Source: Diphasiastrum complanatum
Taxonomy: Eukaryota > Streptophyta > Lycopodiopsida > Lycopodiales > Lycopodiaceae
Length of the DNA: 64,000 nucleotides
Assembly (NCBI GenBank): GCA_029204225.1
Contig: CM055106.1
Coordinates: forward strand, 48,249,337-48,313,336
Direction of reading: 5' to 3'
In this document: piece by piece, positions 21,936-35,218 of the stretch
Numbering within the stretch: position 1 is the stretch's first letter
Layout of the letters: every line of letters starts with the position of its first letter
Notes under the pieces: generated by a model
The model's input: only the letters and a program-made list of their open reading frames with translations
What the model was told of the DNA's origin: nothing
Database searches by the model: none
Translations under genes and position numbers: made by a program

Positions 21936-24900
21936 TGTGTGCCAGCGGATGATAAAATAAAAAAGAGAACTTTAAAATATCTTGATCACAAAGATGGTTC
22001 TAACCAGGCCCTCTATGGCAACAAAGAAAAATCCAAGAAGCAGTTTAAGCCTAAGAGGGAGTCGAATCAGAGGCAAGATCGTGACCAGCAAGTAGAGGAG
22101 ACCAACAAGGGCAACTGGAAGAGCAAAGGAAAGTTGAAATAACAAGGTGCAGACAAGAAGACTTGCGTGAGATGCAGAAGAGACGAGCATACAGTAGATA
22201 CATGCTGGCTCAATCCCAAGATTGAGTGTATCCATTGCCACAAGAAGGGTCACGCAGCCATGGATTGCCGCCAGAACTCAAGAAACAAATAAGCACGAAA
22301 CAGACAAGAGAACAGCAATAGTGCATCCTATGTCGAGGAGTCTGAGAGCTTAAAAATGGGCAAAGAAAACAAACAGAAACTATTCGACCACCTATATTTG
22401 TGAAGACGTTTGTGCAACATCAACATCTGACACACATGAGGTGATTCTAGAGTCAGGAGCCACCTCACATTTTGTGACATCAAGACATATAATGTCTGAT
22501 TTCAGAAGTGCAGATCCCTCAAGATTCATAGTTCTTGGAGGTGGATCTAGACATCAAGTGAACAGTATTGGTTCACTATGGCTCAACACCAACGACAGAG
22601 ACAGAGGACTCGAAGATGTCTAGTTCGTGCCTACTCTACAACAAGACTGCTCTCTGTAGCAAGAATAGCAGATGCAAGGATGCGTGTGACATTTTCTGAT
22701 GAAGCATGCAATGTGATTGATGCAAGTACCAGTACTTTGATCGCTCAAGGCAGAAGGAAAGGAAACCTATATCATCTGAAGGTACGCCTACCTGCAGATC
22801 AGGTGCATCAGACTCATGATGACCAGCCAGACACTCTGTGGCATAGGAGACTTTGCCACATGAACTCAATGGCACTTTACCAAGCAAGCCATCATGGAGC
22901 AGTAATAGGAGTCAGCATCTCGAATGCAACCAGTTCGACCACCTGTGATGCATGTTTGAACGACAAGATGTCATGCACACCATTCGTCAAAGACTCCTAC
23001 AGAACGACTAAGATTCTGGAGCTGGTGCATTTTGACATCTGTGGGCCATTCAACGTGATCTCAATAGGAGGTTCAAAATATTATATAACCTTCATTGATG
23101 ATTAAGCAAATTTGTCAGAGTGTATTTTATCCAAAATAAATCTGAAGCACTTGATAAATTCACAAAATATGTGAAATGGGCTGAGAGATGTACATGCAGC
23201 AAAGTGAAGCAGATCAGAACAGATCGAGGTGGCGAATACATCTCAAATCGCTTCACTGACTTTTACAATGATCGTGGCATCATTCATAGAAGAACTGTAG
23301 CCTAAACACCGCAGCACAATGGTGTCGCTGAACGAAAGAACAGGACCCTAATGGAAGCAGCCAGATGCATGATGACATACTCGAAAGCTCCAAGGGCACT
23401 GTGGGCTGAAGCAGTAGCTATAGCCGCATACATCCAGAACAGAACAGACAAGTCTGGTGTCCCTCACATGACACCACATGAGCTATGGTGGGATAGAAAA
23501 CCCAATCTGTCTCACGTCAGAATCTTTGGCTGTGCAGCTTATGCACATATTTCTGATAAGCTTCAAAAGAAGCTTGATGAGAAGTCGAGCAGAGATTTCT
23601 GGTAGGATATGACAACAATTCGTCATACTACAGAGTATACATGCCAGACACAAACACTGTGAAAACAGTGAGAGATGTCAGATTCGATGAGAGCAGGATA
23701 ATGGCCAATGACGATCCTGTCAGCTATGAAGTTCTAGAGAGACAATACTATGACCTACCACCAATGATAGAGGGAGCAGAGGACGAACACGAAAATGAAA
23801 ATTTTTGAGTCGTCTCCCATTCGAATGACGAATCTAACAAAGAAAGATTCAAGAGGCAACTTGCCGCCGGAGTTCCTGTAAACCAAGATGGTGTCAGACC
23901 AAGCAGAGCAGACAAAGGAAAAGGCATAATTGTCCTAGAAGGATCTCCCAGAAGGTCGACAAAACCACGAAGAGCGCCAGCAAGATATGTGCCAGAGAGC
24001 TCAGCTTCCACATCAGAAGAGTTCTACGGATTCAGTGGTGAACCACAGACTTTTGAGAAAGCGATTGAAAGGCTAGAAAAGGACAAATGGATCGAAGCCA
24101 TGAACGAAGAGATGGAGTCCATGAGGAAGAACTAGTAGGTATGGACGTTGGAGCCATTACCACATAAGCGCAAGACTGCCAAATGCAAATGGGTTTTCGA
24201 GCTCAAATATGGACCAAATGGAAACATCATGAAATACAAGGCAAGACTGGTAGCGAAAGGTTTCTCTCAGAGATATGGTATTGAATACTTTGAATTCTTC
24301 TCTCACGTCGTCAAACATTCATCCCTACGTCTGTTATTTGCATATGCAGCAGTTTATGACCTCAGGATCCACATTGTGGACGAGAAGACAACCTTCTTGC
24401 ATGGCGAATTAAATGAAGAGGTCTACATAGGTCAACCCCCAGGATACATCTCGAATTCACTTCTTGACTATGCATGCAGAATGCATAGAAGCATCTACAA
24501 TTTGAAACAATCAGCCCGACAAGGGTACAAGAAGAGAGATCAAGCCCTGAAATCATTAGGATTCAAGCCTCTGTTGGCTGATTCTAATGTATATGTCAGA
24601 GTTACAGATGGGCAGATCATTATAGTGGCTGTATATGTGGACGACACTCTGATACTTTGCAGGAGTGAGCAGCTAATTGCTGAAGTAAAGGCAGACATCT
24701 CGAAACATTTCGAGATAGTGGATCTGGGAGAAGCTAGGTGTTACCTAGGCTTACAAATTGAAAGAGACTACGAGGGAGGTAAGTTATACCTTCACCAGTC
24801 CAGATACATCCAGAAGATCCTAGAGGACTTTGGGATGCTGAACTACAAAGGAGCGAACACTCCAATGCTCATAGGGATGGTGCTAACAAGCGACGACTAT

Positions 24901-25670
24901 CCAAGGACTGAGGAAGAGAGGGAACAAATGTAGCTCACACCTTACAGGAAGCTAATAGGATCACTGATGTACCTTGCAGACAACACACGTCCTGATATTG
25001 CTTACGCAGTGTTCAAGATGAGCCAATTCTACACGAATCCAGGCTCGACACATTGGAAAATTGGAAAATGTATTTTGCAATATCTTCAATTAACGAGGGA
25101 TTATGGCTTGTGTTATTGTCGTGATGCAGATTTCAGGATATTTTTCTACAGCAATGCTAGCTGGGCATTCCTCAAGGATGACTGTAAAAGCGTCTCAGGA
25201 GGATGCACCATCGCATTAGGAGTAGCAGTTCTCTGGGTCAACAAGAAGTAGATCGTTGTAGCCCAGTCATCGTGCGAAGTAGAATATGTTGCGATAGCAA
25301 AGATGGCCAACGAAATAATCTGGCTAAGACAGTTTCTGGACGAATTGGACGAAATAAGAAACGAGCCCCTCGTCTTGCAGATGGACAACACCTCTGCAAT
25401 ACACCTGACGAAAGATCCCGTGTTCCATTCCAGAACGAAGCACATTGCGATCAAGTACCATTTGATCATGGATCTAATTGAGAAGAAGATGTTGTAGACC
25501 ACCTTCATCAGAACGAAAACATGGTTGCTAACATTTTCACTAAAGCCCTGGACAAAGGACTCTTTGAGAGACAGAGGAGCAGCCTCGGGATCGTAAAGCT
25601 ATCATGCTTTGAGAGGGAGCTAAAGAAACAAAATGTTTCTAACTACAAAGCCTTGCTAGCTTCCAGCCCT
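21936..25670 (+). pseudogene. Copia-B2 gag-pol, broken
   Basis: This is a nearly full-length copia internal region. The gag part is Lys-rich and ends with two zinc knuckles of exact CX2CX4HX4C spacing (22164-22270). The protease near 22440 reads LESGATSHF, so the catalytic Asp is Glu. GAG-pre-integrase (LWHRRLCHMN) is near 22840, with C-x2-C at about 22945, and the integrase core runs about 23000-23350 with stops at 23103 and 23303. The integrase tail is at 23351-23605, the linker at 23690-24140, and RT at 24148-24933 (VYVDDTLIL near 24632). RNase H is at 24967-25670. In-frame stops and shifts recur, including one just before RT. The 5' LTR and first part of gag are missing. It is close to Copia-B1 at 10654-12640. 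Confidence 0.85.
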
Positions 25671-26304
25671 CAGCTTGAATCATAATCTCTCTTGCCTTAT
25701 TTCTTAAGTGGAAACTATTTCAACTTGATGTCTCCAATGCTTTTTTGAATGGCTATCTTGAGGAGGAGATATACATGGAACAGCCTCAAGGATTTATCAA
25801 GGATAAATCTAAGATTCTGATTCCGCAAGTGATAAAATGGATCGAAAGTCCATTAATGCATATACTATCTTTCTTGGAGGCAATCTTGTGTCTTGGCTTT
25901 CAAAGAAGCAAGATACCATATCTTTATCATCTTCTGAGGCCGAGTACAAAGCACTCACTTCAACAACTAAAGAGGCGCTTTGGATCAAGAGGTTAATCAT
26001 GGAGCTAAAGTGCATCAAAGAGGATGATCTTCCCTTGATCAAATGTGACAACATATCGGCACAAGCTCTTGCAAACAATCCTATTTTTCATGCAAGAAGC
26101 AAGCATATAGAAGTGGCACACCATTTTGTAAGGGAAAAGCTCATTGGAGGTGAAATCAACTTAGAACATGTCGACACATCTTTGTGTATTGCTGATCTTC
26201 TCACAAAGCCACTTTGCAAAAGTGCCTTCTCAAAGCATAGGTCCAATCTTGGTCTTATCTCAAGATCAATGCTTGATCCACATTAGATACATTTTTAGGA
26301 GGAG

Positions 26305-27020
<716 letters not shown>

Positions 27021-27180
27021 AAGACAAAGTTTTAAACCGATTTAACATTACTTCCATCTGCTGATCCCTCAAATTGTTCTGACTGTTCATCTCATTAAGT
27101 GCTTGAATTAATTGCTGAAAAATCTGTAAATAGGTAGGCATAGACTTCGTACCCTCAAGACCTGCGTTGTCATCTGCCAT
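27021..27180 (-). pseudogene. gag-like N-terminus cut by the Copia-A2 LTR
   Basis: A minus-strand frame starts at Met 27180 (MADDNAGLEG) and continues with a helical, Gln- and Asn-rich stretch (IFQQLIQALNEMN) typical of the N-terminal part of Ty3 gag proteins. It meets the Copia-A2 LTR end at 27020. The rest of the gene is absent, so this is probably the start of a Ty3 gag. Weak family evidence. Confidence 0.45.
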
Positions 27181-27814
27181 TACTAATTACCTGAAATGGA
27201 AAATGGGCTTAATTAGTCGACGGATCCAAAATCTTCAACTAAAAAAGTAAAAATATATTGGACGTTCATTATTGGCTGATTTCATTTCAGCAAGGACTTT
27301 CACTTTATTAAGCTAATTCTGTTCAATCAATAAATGACAGAATTACAACAATTTTGAACTTTCATGGATCATTCAAAAAATTTACGAATTGGAATTTATC
27401 AACTTCCGTTTGACATGGACCAAACTGTGAGAATCAATTAAAAGAGTCGATCATTTAGTTTCATAGGTGCCATTCCATTCCAAACTTATTTTGAAACATC
27501 TGACATGCATTGATTTTTTGAATTTTTTTTTTTCGTAAATTGCCTAGTAACTGGGAAATTAACTTTTTGGCTAGTTTTTCAAAAATAGCATCCATGCATA
27601 AAAGTACTTTGATCAACCTACTGTACCACCTTGTACCATGCATACAGGTTCATCCAAACATTTTCAACCACTACAAAAGCATGCATGCAATCAGAACAAT
27701 TCAAAAAATTTTAAGTTCTACACTAAAAAATGCCAAACTTTTGACGAGCATTAGTTTTGCTATAGGACTAATATTTGGTCACTATAAAGTACAATACAAA
27801 GGGAGATGAGGTTA
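27181..27814. other. no gene seen
   Basis: AT-rich sequence, possibly the untranslated leader of the minus-strand gag at 27180. No repeat or gene recognised. Confidence 0.4.
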
Positions 27815-28072
27815 TTAAGACACTTGCCACATCACCCTATCATGTTTATCTAGATACTCACTTAATTGTCTCTGTACCTCAGCCTCTTCCGATGCACTCA
27901 TCCTATAAGGGTGTTGTTCAATCGGAGTTGACCCAGGTATAAGGTCAATCTTCTGATCTACAGACTTTTCAAGTGGTAACCCTACAGGAAGATCTAGAAA
28001 AACCTCATTGAATTCTTGCCTAAGTTCACTATAGGCTTCAAATTCAGGAGTGATCTTACTAGGTATATTCAA
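27815..28072 (-). pseudogene. Ty3 pol fragment (protease-RT linker)
   Basis: The minus strand reads FLDLPVGLPLEKSVDQKIDL, then PG-x-x-PIEQHPYRMS-x-x-E, the hallmark that precedes reverse transcriptase in plant Ty3 elements (xGLPPxR..DHxIxLxPGxxPxxxxPYRMS). Only about 85 codons remain. It sits upstream of the gag-like start in minus-strand order, so it belongs to a different or rearranged element. Confidence 0.8.
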
Positions 28073-28981
28073 GGCATTAAGTTTAAGAATTTCATCATTG
28101 CAACAAATTAAATTCTTGTGAAAACATAAATAAATTTATACTCTATGTTCTTCATTAAAGAATTAAGCTCATGCTTAGAGTAAGGTTTAATACAAGTAGC
28201 ATCAACACTTAAACTAGCACTAATATTATTAAAGAACAATCATGCATAAAGTTAAAGATTTTTCAACAAAATTAATTTTCAAAGATTTATTCTTATCATA
28301 ATGCCATTTTTGCCCAAGAACCACATCGACATTTGCCAAATTAACGGCATGGAATTCAAGTTTTTCATGATTATTCAAGGTTCAAAAAGACTATAAATCA
28401 GATTTGAAGTTTTCTAAAGTTTTGTGAAGTCACTAAAGTTCTGTGAAGGGCTGTGAAAAAAAATAGAAACTCAAAATGAAGGGCAGCTTTGGCCTAAGAT
28501 GGGTTGATTCCTCACTAATTTTAGTGTATAAGCAAGACCAATCTTCCAAACTACCTCTACAATTTAGTAACTTTACTTTAGGCACAAACTAAACTTCAAA
28601 AATAAATTTGAAAGTTGAAGTTGGGCTCTTATTGGCTGGGCCCACAGATTTGGACAGCCAATAAAAGATCAAACCTCTACTTCTGTATTTCAAAACAAGA
28701 AAATTCCAACCTCTACTATCATGAAACACCTCTAAATTCAACTACTTTTCAACTTGCAATTGATTCTACCTATCAAATTGATAATGTGCGCATGCTGGCC
28801 ATTATATTCTCAACTTAGAAAGCTTTTCAAAAATAGAAAAAAATAGCACCTAAAAAGAAGCCTACGTATTTCTAGAAACAAGAATTGGTGCTACTTCTAC
28901 CTCACAATCACAAAAACTTGATAGCAGATTTTTATGCAACGAAAAATAGAGGTTCAGAGTTACCATTCACACTTTGGAAGA
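28073..28981. other. no gene seen
   Basis: AT-rich, no coding potential recognised. If the primer-binding site at 28982-28994 is real this would be leader sequence of a minus-strand element. Confidence 0.35.
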
Positions 28982-28994
28982 GGCTCTGATACCA
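28982..28994 (-). promoter_or_regulatory. primer-binding site, minus orientation
   Basis: On the minus strand it reads TGGTATCAGAGCC, the tRNA-iMet type. It implies an LTR on its right (from about 28995), but no TG start was found in the expected place. Confidence 0.6.
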
Positions 28995-30744
28995 CTTTAA
29001 TAACTAGGAAGAGTATCCCACCAAGCCTTTGAGTAGATGTCCACCAATGCTTCTAAAGCCTCCAATGTGCCTCTCCTCCAATGCTCCTAAGATCCTTCCA
29101 AAAGTAGAATTTACCACCCAACCATAGCTAGATCCAAGCTTCAAGCAAGACATATCTAGCACCCCCTTGCTAAACCACAATCACTACCATCGCAAACACA
29201 AGCATGCTCAAGATCCTACTCCCATCTAAGTCCCATACCAAAGATGGTGATCCTCACAAGAAGCAAAATCAAAGCTCTCTACATACTAGCAACTCACTAG
29301 AGGATCGAAGCAAGTCACAACACAAGAAATCTCCCCTCAATTGGGCACCCTCTCCTCTCATATAGATGGCCAATGACACACTCCAAAGCACTATGGAATG
29401 CCTACACAAGCCAATAAGAAATGAAGAGGAGAAATAAAGAGCCAAGAGGCTCACAAGTTAGTGGAATGTCAAAAGACACCTTCCATAACTTGTGGTTCTT
29501 GACTACAACTTCTTGGGTTTCTTTTGAGGCATCTTGGGACCCTAGTAGGTGCGTCCTCCTACTAGTTGTCTTGAATGAGTTCCAACTCAAGAGTCTTAGT
29601 ATAAATCAGAATGAGCCTTCACAGGCTTGGCATGAGGTTTTTGAGTTAACTTCTTGCTTTTGCCGCAAATATTCCCGCTCTCTTCTCTGCTCACGTTCTC
29701 CATACTCCCTTGCCCCATCAAAAAAGAATATGTAGTATAAAAGATTGTCGGTTCTCCAAAGAGACTATTTTATATTGTGATTTTTGATGTTTTTAACTCA
29801 TTTAATGTTCTTGGCTTAAAATTTGGTTGTCAACAGACATTCGACGATCGGCAACTAGTATCACTGATTAAAATGTGGTGTCAATCATACAAACAAAAGA
29901 TATTGATGCTGACAATTCTCCTATCGAGCATGTTTCATTGCTGATTAGTGTATCCGACTTATCGGATAGACCAATTTATCGTTTTATGCACCTAATTAAG
30001 TTTGTCAGACAAGCATAGTTTGTTGCATCAGATAAACCGACCCAAAGAAACATACAAATGTCTTTGCACAATCGAAATGTAGTCCAACAATCTGTCATCA
30101 ACAACTGATTGTGGCTCATTCAAACGATCAACCATAGAGTTAAACTACACGAGTATCCATATGCAAGATTCAGAGTATCGATTCACAACAACACAGAGCA
30201 TACTTTAGGATGTGCAAGAATAGATATACGTCAATGTAATGAAACAATGATTCCGAAGGTTTTCATCACGATTAAGTTTCAAACAATTGATTATTCAATC
30301 ACACGGGCAATTAATGAGTTTTAAGACAAATTTAGTAGTGAATTTACAGTTGCACACATACAATCGTATCAAGGCTAAGGAGTTTTCTGACCAGAGTTAC
30401 AATCACAGGTGCATCCGACAAGTCGAGGCTTACCAACTGTTATAAATAGAAGAACTCAACAAACAGAATGCTTATGAAAGCTACTTTACCAAATAGAGAG
30501 GGATGCATAGCTTTTCTGCCTTATTAAAGACCTTCTCTACCAGCTCTTAGCCACAATTGCAAATCATCGTCAATTTGCTTGACAAAAACTTCAGTCATAT
30601 TGAAAACTATCTACGCTTCTCTCGCTTTTTCTTGAAGTAAACATTTCATCCTTGTTGCATTGCTATGTGTACAATATAGCATATGGTATGCTAGACACAC
30701 GTTGCTATGCAGCAAATTTGAAACTCTAATGAGCAAACCTCCAA
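28995..30744. other. no gene; possible LTR on the left part
   Basis: 28995-29740 is CT-rich and may be the LTR of the minus-strand element primed at 28994. 29741-30600 is AT-rich with no recognised content. The sequence at 30601-30744 is open in places but does not match the copia integrase it abuts. Confidence 0.35.
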
Positions 30745-32480
30745 GTGAGACTATGTTGAAAGGTTCGCAGATGTCAGAATGTATCATCTCCAAGAGCTCT
30801 ATCGTCTTGAATGAGTCTCTTGTGAAAACTGTTCTTGACATCTTGCCTTTGTTACATGCTTCACATGACTTCAAACTGTTTGCATCTTTGATGCTTGCGC
30901 CGGAAAATACTCCGTTTTGTCTGGCCTTGTATAGAGCCATTATATTCATATGACATAGCCTTCAATGCCATAAGATGTGAGTGGACTCGTGAATTTGGTG
31001 TGCTTGTTCAGTTGGAACTTGTATTTTCAAATGATACAAGTTGCCATTGCGCTTTCCTTGTGTGATGATGTGAGTATTGGTTGCTTCAGTCACTTCACAT
31101 GAATCATCTACAAAGGTAACGTTTATGCCTGCATCAACCAACTTTGTGATAGACAATAGATCCTTCTGAAGTATTGGGACATATAGCACACGTCGTCAAG
31201 CTTCATATCTCTTTCATTGGTGTACATCCATAGTCGGCCTGTTCCACTTACTTGGTGCCTTGATCCATCTCTCATAATGATGTATCTAGAGGAATCCGTC
31301 TGACGGTAGTCAACAATCATGTGCGTGGTGGTCACGAAATGTGACGTAGCACCAGAGTCAAGAATGACTTCTTGTACATCAGCTTGAGATGTGGTGCACA
31401 CTTCGGTGCATAGGTAATAAGCTATGGATTGTTGGTTGCTCTCTCCTCAGCCATCTTTGAGGACTCTACGATGAGCTATTGGAGGGCTCCTTCCTGTTTA
31501 GTGTCTTTTTGCTTCTTGGGTTCTTCAAACATTCTACTGCTGCATGAACCATCTTATGACAATGTACACATTGAATGTTTGGATTTAACCAACATGTATC
31601 AACGGTTTGATAGTTGCATGTGCATCTAACGTAGAACTTCTTGTCACCACCTTACAATTTTGCTTGGTAGGTGCCTTGGATCTTCCTTCTTTGTCTACAT
31701 CCTTTGGCTAATTGCAGTTGGATCTTTGAGACGACTCCCTCTTAGCATTAGGCTTCTTCTTGCATTGATCCTTGTTGTTATACAAAACTTGATCAGACTC
31801 TTTTCTGTTATCGTAGTGCTCTCTAGCTTCTACTTCCTCTGTGATCTTGGCTACTGCCTTCTCAAGAGTCATAGTAGGATCCTTAGCTAATAGAGTGTGT
31901 GTCGTTTGGAACGATCTTGGTAGCATGCACAATGGATACATCAGTTGCTTCTCATGTGAGACTGCATGCTCCGTGCCATCACTGTGCAAAGAAACAAATA
32001 GGTTTTTCATCTTCCTGAGCAATGTGATGAGATCTTTACCATCCCAACATAGGTATGTGAGTTGATCTTACAAATGCATGTTTTGGTTTCGTGATTTGGT
32101 TTCAAACCTTGCTATCAATGCATCCCATAGTTCTCGTGCATTTGTTATTGATGAGAGATTGAGTATGATGATGTCTTTGATGGAAGAGAAGATAACAACT
32201 ATTGCCTTATCATTTTTCTTGTTCCATTCATGAAGCTCCTTTTCGGTGTTTACTAGCTTTTTTTTGGTCCCATCCACCCAGAGCCAAAGTGATTCTCCTC
32301 TTAGGATAAGCAAAGTCTTCACCTTCCAGGCTAGGTAGTTTGATGCATCTGCTTGAAGTATTGTGCAAATCTATGATTGAATGCTGCTTATAGACGCCAT
32401 TGTTGTATACAACTTTTTAGCTTGAATGAGGCTCCTTTGTTCTCAATGACCTTGGTCTGATAAAACCTTGGTGTTATGTT
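30745..32480 (-). pseudogene. Copia-B-like gag, protease and partial integrase
   Basis: Minus-strand copia remnant. The gag N-terminal part is at 32322-32068 (LWLWVDGTKK, then NARELWDALIARFE), with middle gag at 32022-31708. The zinc-knuckle region near 31560-31640 has one intact CX2CX4H start. The protease at 31401-31330 reads ILDSGATSHFVTT. The junction with GAG-pre-integrase is at 31190-30960 and the integrase zinc finger (CEACNKGKMS) near 30860. It ends within HSDICEPFNIVSLGG at about 30745, after which the sequence is unrelated. Several frame changes occur, and RT and RNase H are missing. Domain order and wording place it nearest Copia-B2. Confidence 0.8.
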
Positions 32481-32494
32481 ACTCTGATCGAGCA

Positions 32495-32507
32495 GGCTCT
32501 AATACCA
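32495..32507 (-). promoter_or_regulatory. primer-binding site of the minus-strand Copia-B-like element
   Basis: On the minus strand TGGTATTAGAGCC, one mismatch from the usual site. It is followed on the plus side by TGTTGGAAATTCC (32509), the complement of an LTR end. Confidence 0.7.
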
Positions 32508-32508
32508 G

Positions 32509-33009
32509 TGTTGGAAATTCCTAATAGATGAGACGCTTTTCAACTTCACGTTGTGATGCCACTGTTGGAATCTACACGGAATGACATGTAGGGAGACGCT
32601 CTGACACTTGTTAGGTATGATAATGTGCTCTCTGATCTGATTTTTATGATTAAGCTTAGATTCGAACTCTTCGCATCAGCTACTACTATGAACAAAGATC
32701 TATCTTCTTCCAATCCCTAGATGGACACTGCCTATCTAGTATTGATTTTATGATCATTCAACCAACTAGCCTATGTGCAGAAAAACTTAATGACAGCTGA
32801 ATACACATAAACAATGAATGAGCATAAAGGCATTCAAAATTATACAGAAGAGTCAAGATGTGCAAATAGCATATGTATTCTCAAATGATTTGGTGAAAAC
32901 TGCTTGGCATACCGCACAGTGCATCCAATGTAGTATTTGTCTCTAGGGATGTAATATTTCAAGAATATACATACTATGATTTCAAACAACCATCAATAAA
33001 TGATGCTAT
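32509..33009 (-). repeat. LTR of the minus-strand Copia-B-like element, partial
   Basis: The LTR side of the primer-binding site at 32507. Its far end is not defined, because the sequence passes without a clear boundary into a plus-strand copia linker near 33010. No second LTR was found. Confidence 0.4.
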
Positions 33010-34152
33010 GTCATTTCATCCTATTTTACGTAGCATGGAATCTTCTAGTGATAATGTTTCATCTACAGAACCTGCAGCTATAGCTACAGAAGTCGAGCAA
33101 CCGATAGTACCGACCAGACCAAGCTAGCTCGAGCAGATCTGGAGAATTTCAAGAAGAAGCATCATTGCATCTTGGTCAACCAAACATCCGCAGATCCTCA
33201 CGAACTCGGACAGTTCTTGAGAGGTGCACACCTCAATTATTCTGGCCTTCATCAGAAGAACCAGAGAGCCTAGTTGCAGCAATCAACTCCAAGGATGCTA
33301 TGAAGTGGCGAGAAGGTATGAAAAGTACAACTCACTTTTAACGAACCAGACCTGGACACTGGTCGACTTCCCCACTCACAAGAGAGTTATCGACAACAAG
33401 GGAATCTTCAAGAAGAGGATCAACTCTGATGGTTTCATTGCTAAATGGAAAGCATGGCTGGTGGCTAAAGGATTCACTCAAGTCCAAGGAGTGGATTATC
33501 AAGAAATTTTCAATCCTATCGTCAAGATGCAGTCAATCAGGACTTTGATTGCATTAGCAGCCGCAGAAGACCTAGAAATGCATCAAATGGATGTCAAGGC
33601 ATCATTTCTCAATGACAACATGGAGAAAGAGCTGTATACCTTCCAACCGAAAGAATTCGAAGTCAAAGGCCAAGCACAAAATGTGCAAGCTACATAAAGC
33701 AATCTATGGTATGAAACAGGCCACAAGAGCATGGTTTGATAGAATCAACTCTTATCTCATGCAATTGGGATTTGCAAATAATTCAGTTGACTGTTATGTT
33801 TATTCGAAGCATATAGGCACCAATTCAATTCACATAGCTCTCTACGTAGATGATAGATCAAGTTATTACTTCACGACTTATATCACACTCAGTTCAATAC
33901 TACCACCATTTGTGTGACAACTTGAGTTGTATTTCACTGTCATCGAATCCCAGATTTCATGGGAAATCCAAGCACATAGACATCCAGTATCATTTCATTC
34001 AGGAGAAAGTTTTCTCAGGGCAAGTAATCCTTCAATACTACTCCACAACAGAAATGGTCACAGACATCTTCACCAAAGTGCTTCCCAGGATCAAGCATCA
34101 GAAGTTTTTTAACATGTTGAACCTGATGAAGATACCAAGACACCAACCGTGA
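33010..34152 (+). pseudogene. Copia-C RT and RNase H, internally deleted
   Basis: The plus strand begins in the acidic integrase-RT linker. RT runs from about 33330 with NQTWTLVDFP, KARLVAKGFTQ-like wording, QMDVKASFLND and KAIYGMKQATRAWF to ALYVDD near 33850. The sequence then jumps to the RNase H end (CDNLSCISLSSNP, SKHIDIQYHF, TDIFTKVL), with the palm 3' half and the RNase H start missing, roughly 0.7 kb. The frame shifts near 33690 and 33860. It ends at a TGA at 34150-34152. Confidence 0.8.
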
Positions 34153-34696
34153 CTTTAAAGAGAACTATTGGAAATTAAGCCCACAATTGTCTCCTTGGTA
34201 AATGACTATTTCTATTCCAAGATTCTTCCTGCATGCTTATTGATCGTTGATCTAGGGCCAGGTGAAACCAACTTTGGTTTTGGATCTCCAGCAGCTTCAC
34301 ATGGACCAATCAAGACACTCAAATCTGAAATCTACATAACATAACTTTTTGAGTCCACATTAAAAAATGGCATAACTTTTTAATGGTAACTCTGATTTCA
34401 GCGGATTTTAGTGTCTTAGAAAGCGCTCGATGAGGCTTTCCAATGATTTCTTATATGACATAGTTCTGAGCTACGGTTAAAAAGTTATGGCAAGTCAAAA
34501 GTATTAGTTGAAAATAGTGTTATAATATTTTAATAATACAAAAGATATCTTAGCACGAATTCTTATAAGGTCCTTTTGGAGCTCAAAACTCTACATAAAT
34601 ACACTAAGTGTTGTAGTAGTCTACAAAAATACACACTGTGTCACTACAGTCTACAAAAAATGAACTATGTTTTTAACAGTGTCGGCAAAACATGAA
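34153..34696 (+). repeat. probable Copia-C 3' LTR, partial
   Basis: Begins after a short purine tract (AAAGAGAAC) with TATTGGAAATTAAG. It contains the words cataactttt and gcggattttagtg often seen in plant LTRs. No 5' partner is present. The right end is masked by the repeat at 34697. Confidence 0.45.
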
Positions 34697-34876
34697 GCGA
34701 AGGAATTCGTGAACAAGATCAGTTCATCAGGAATTCAGATGTGATCGCTGGTTAGTGTCGGCTGTATCACTCCTACAATCCTTCAGAGAGTAGCCAGACA
34801 CTTCTGATCTACGTTTAACAAATTAATGTAGCATTTAACGAAATCAAACCAAGGGCGAAAATTAAATGGACAAGCC
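34697..34876 (-). repeat. copy of a Copia-B LTR segment (left)
   Basis: Nearly identical, in the same orientation, to 35648-35822: aattcgtgaacaagatca, then ggaattcagatgtgatcgctgg, ctgtatcactcctacaatcctt and gcattc/taa-gaaatcaaacc. The two copies flank the gag fragment at 34877-35204. They are best explained as the 3' and 5' LTRs of one minus-strand Copia-B whose interior was deleted. Confidence 0.7.
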
Positions 34877-35204
34877 TATCTTCGATGGATGATGATAGCA
34901 AGGCTACTGCCTTGTCATTTTCCCCCCTCCACTCGCGTAGCTCTTTGCCTGATGTTGTAGGCATCTCCTCTGTGCCATCCACCCAGGGGAATAAACCTTC
35001 ACTCTTCGGTATCAACGATGTCTTAACTTTCTATGCTAGAAAGTTAGATCCTGAAGTATCCAGAACTGTACAGATCTTGGATTGTATGCTACTGATTGAA
35101 GCCCTTGCTTCTGAATTCGTGTTCACTTGTTGATGGTTGATTGTTTGAATGCTTTAGCCCCTTTCATCTGATAGCTTTTTGGCTATGTCAGATTATGACA
35201 AGGT
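34877..35204 (-). pseudogene. Copia-B3 gag N-terminus
   Basis: The minus strand reads, from the primer-binding site inward, a short gag N-terminal part with IPKSEGLFPWVDGTEE and ELREWRGENDKAVALLSSSIED, homologous to the gag N-terminus at 32322-32068. It breaks off after about 60 codons into LTR sequence. Gag remainder and pol are absent. Confidence 0.75.
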
Positions 35205-35217
35205 GGCTCTGATACCA
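35205..35217 (-). promoter_or_regulatory. Copia-B3 primer-binding site
   Basis: Minus strand TGGTATCAGAGCC; one base separates it from the LTR end (TGATGACAACG on the plus strand from 35219). Confidence 0.85.
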
Positions 35218-35218
35218 C

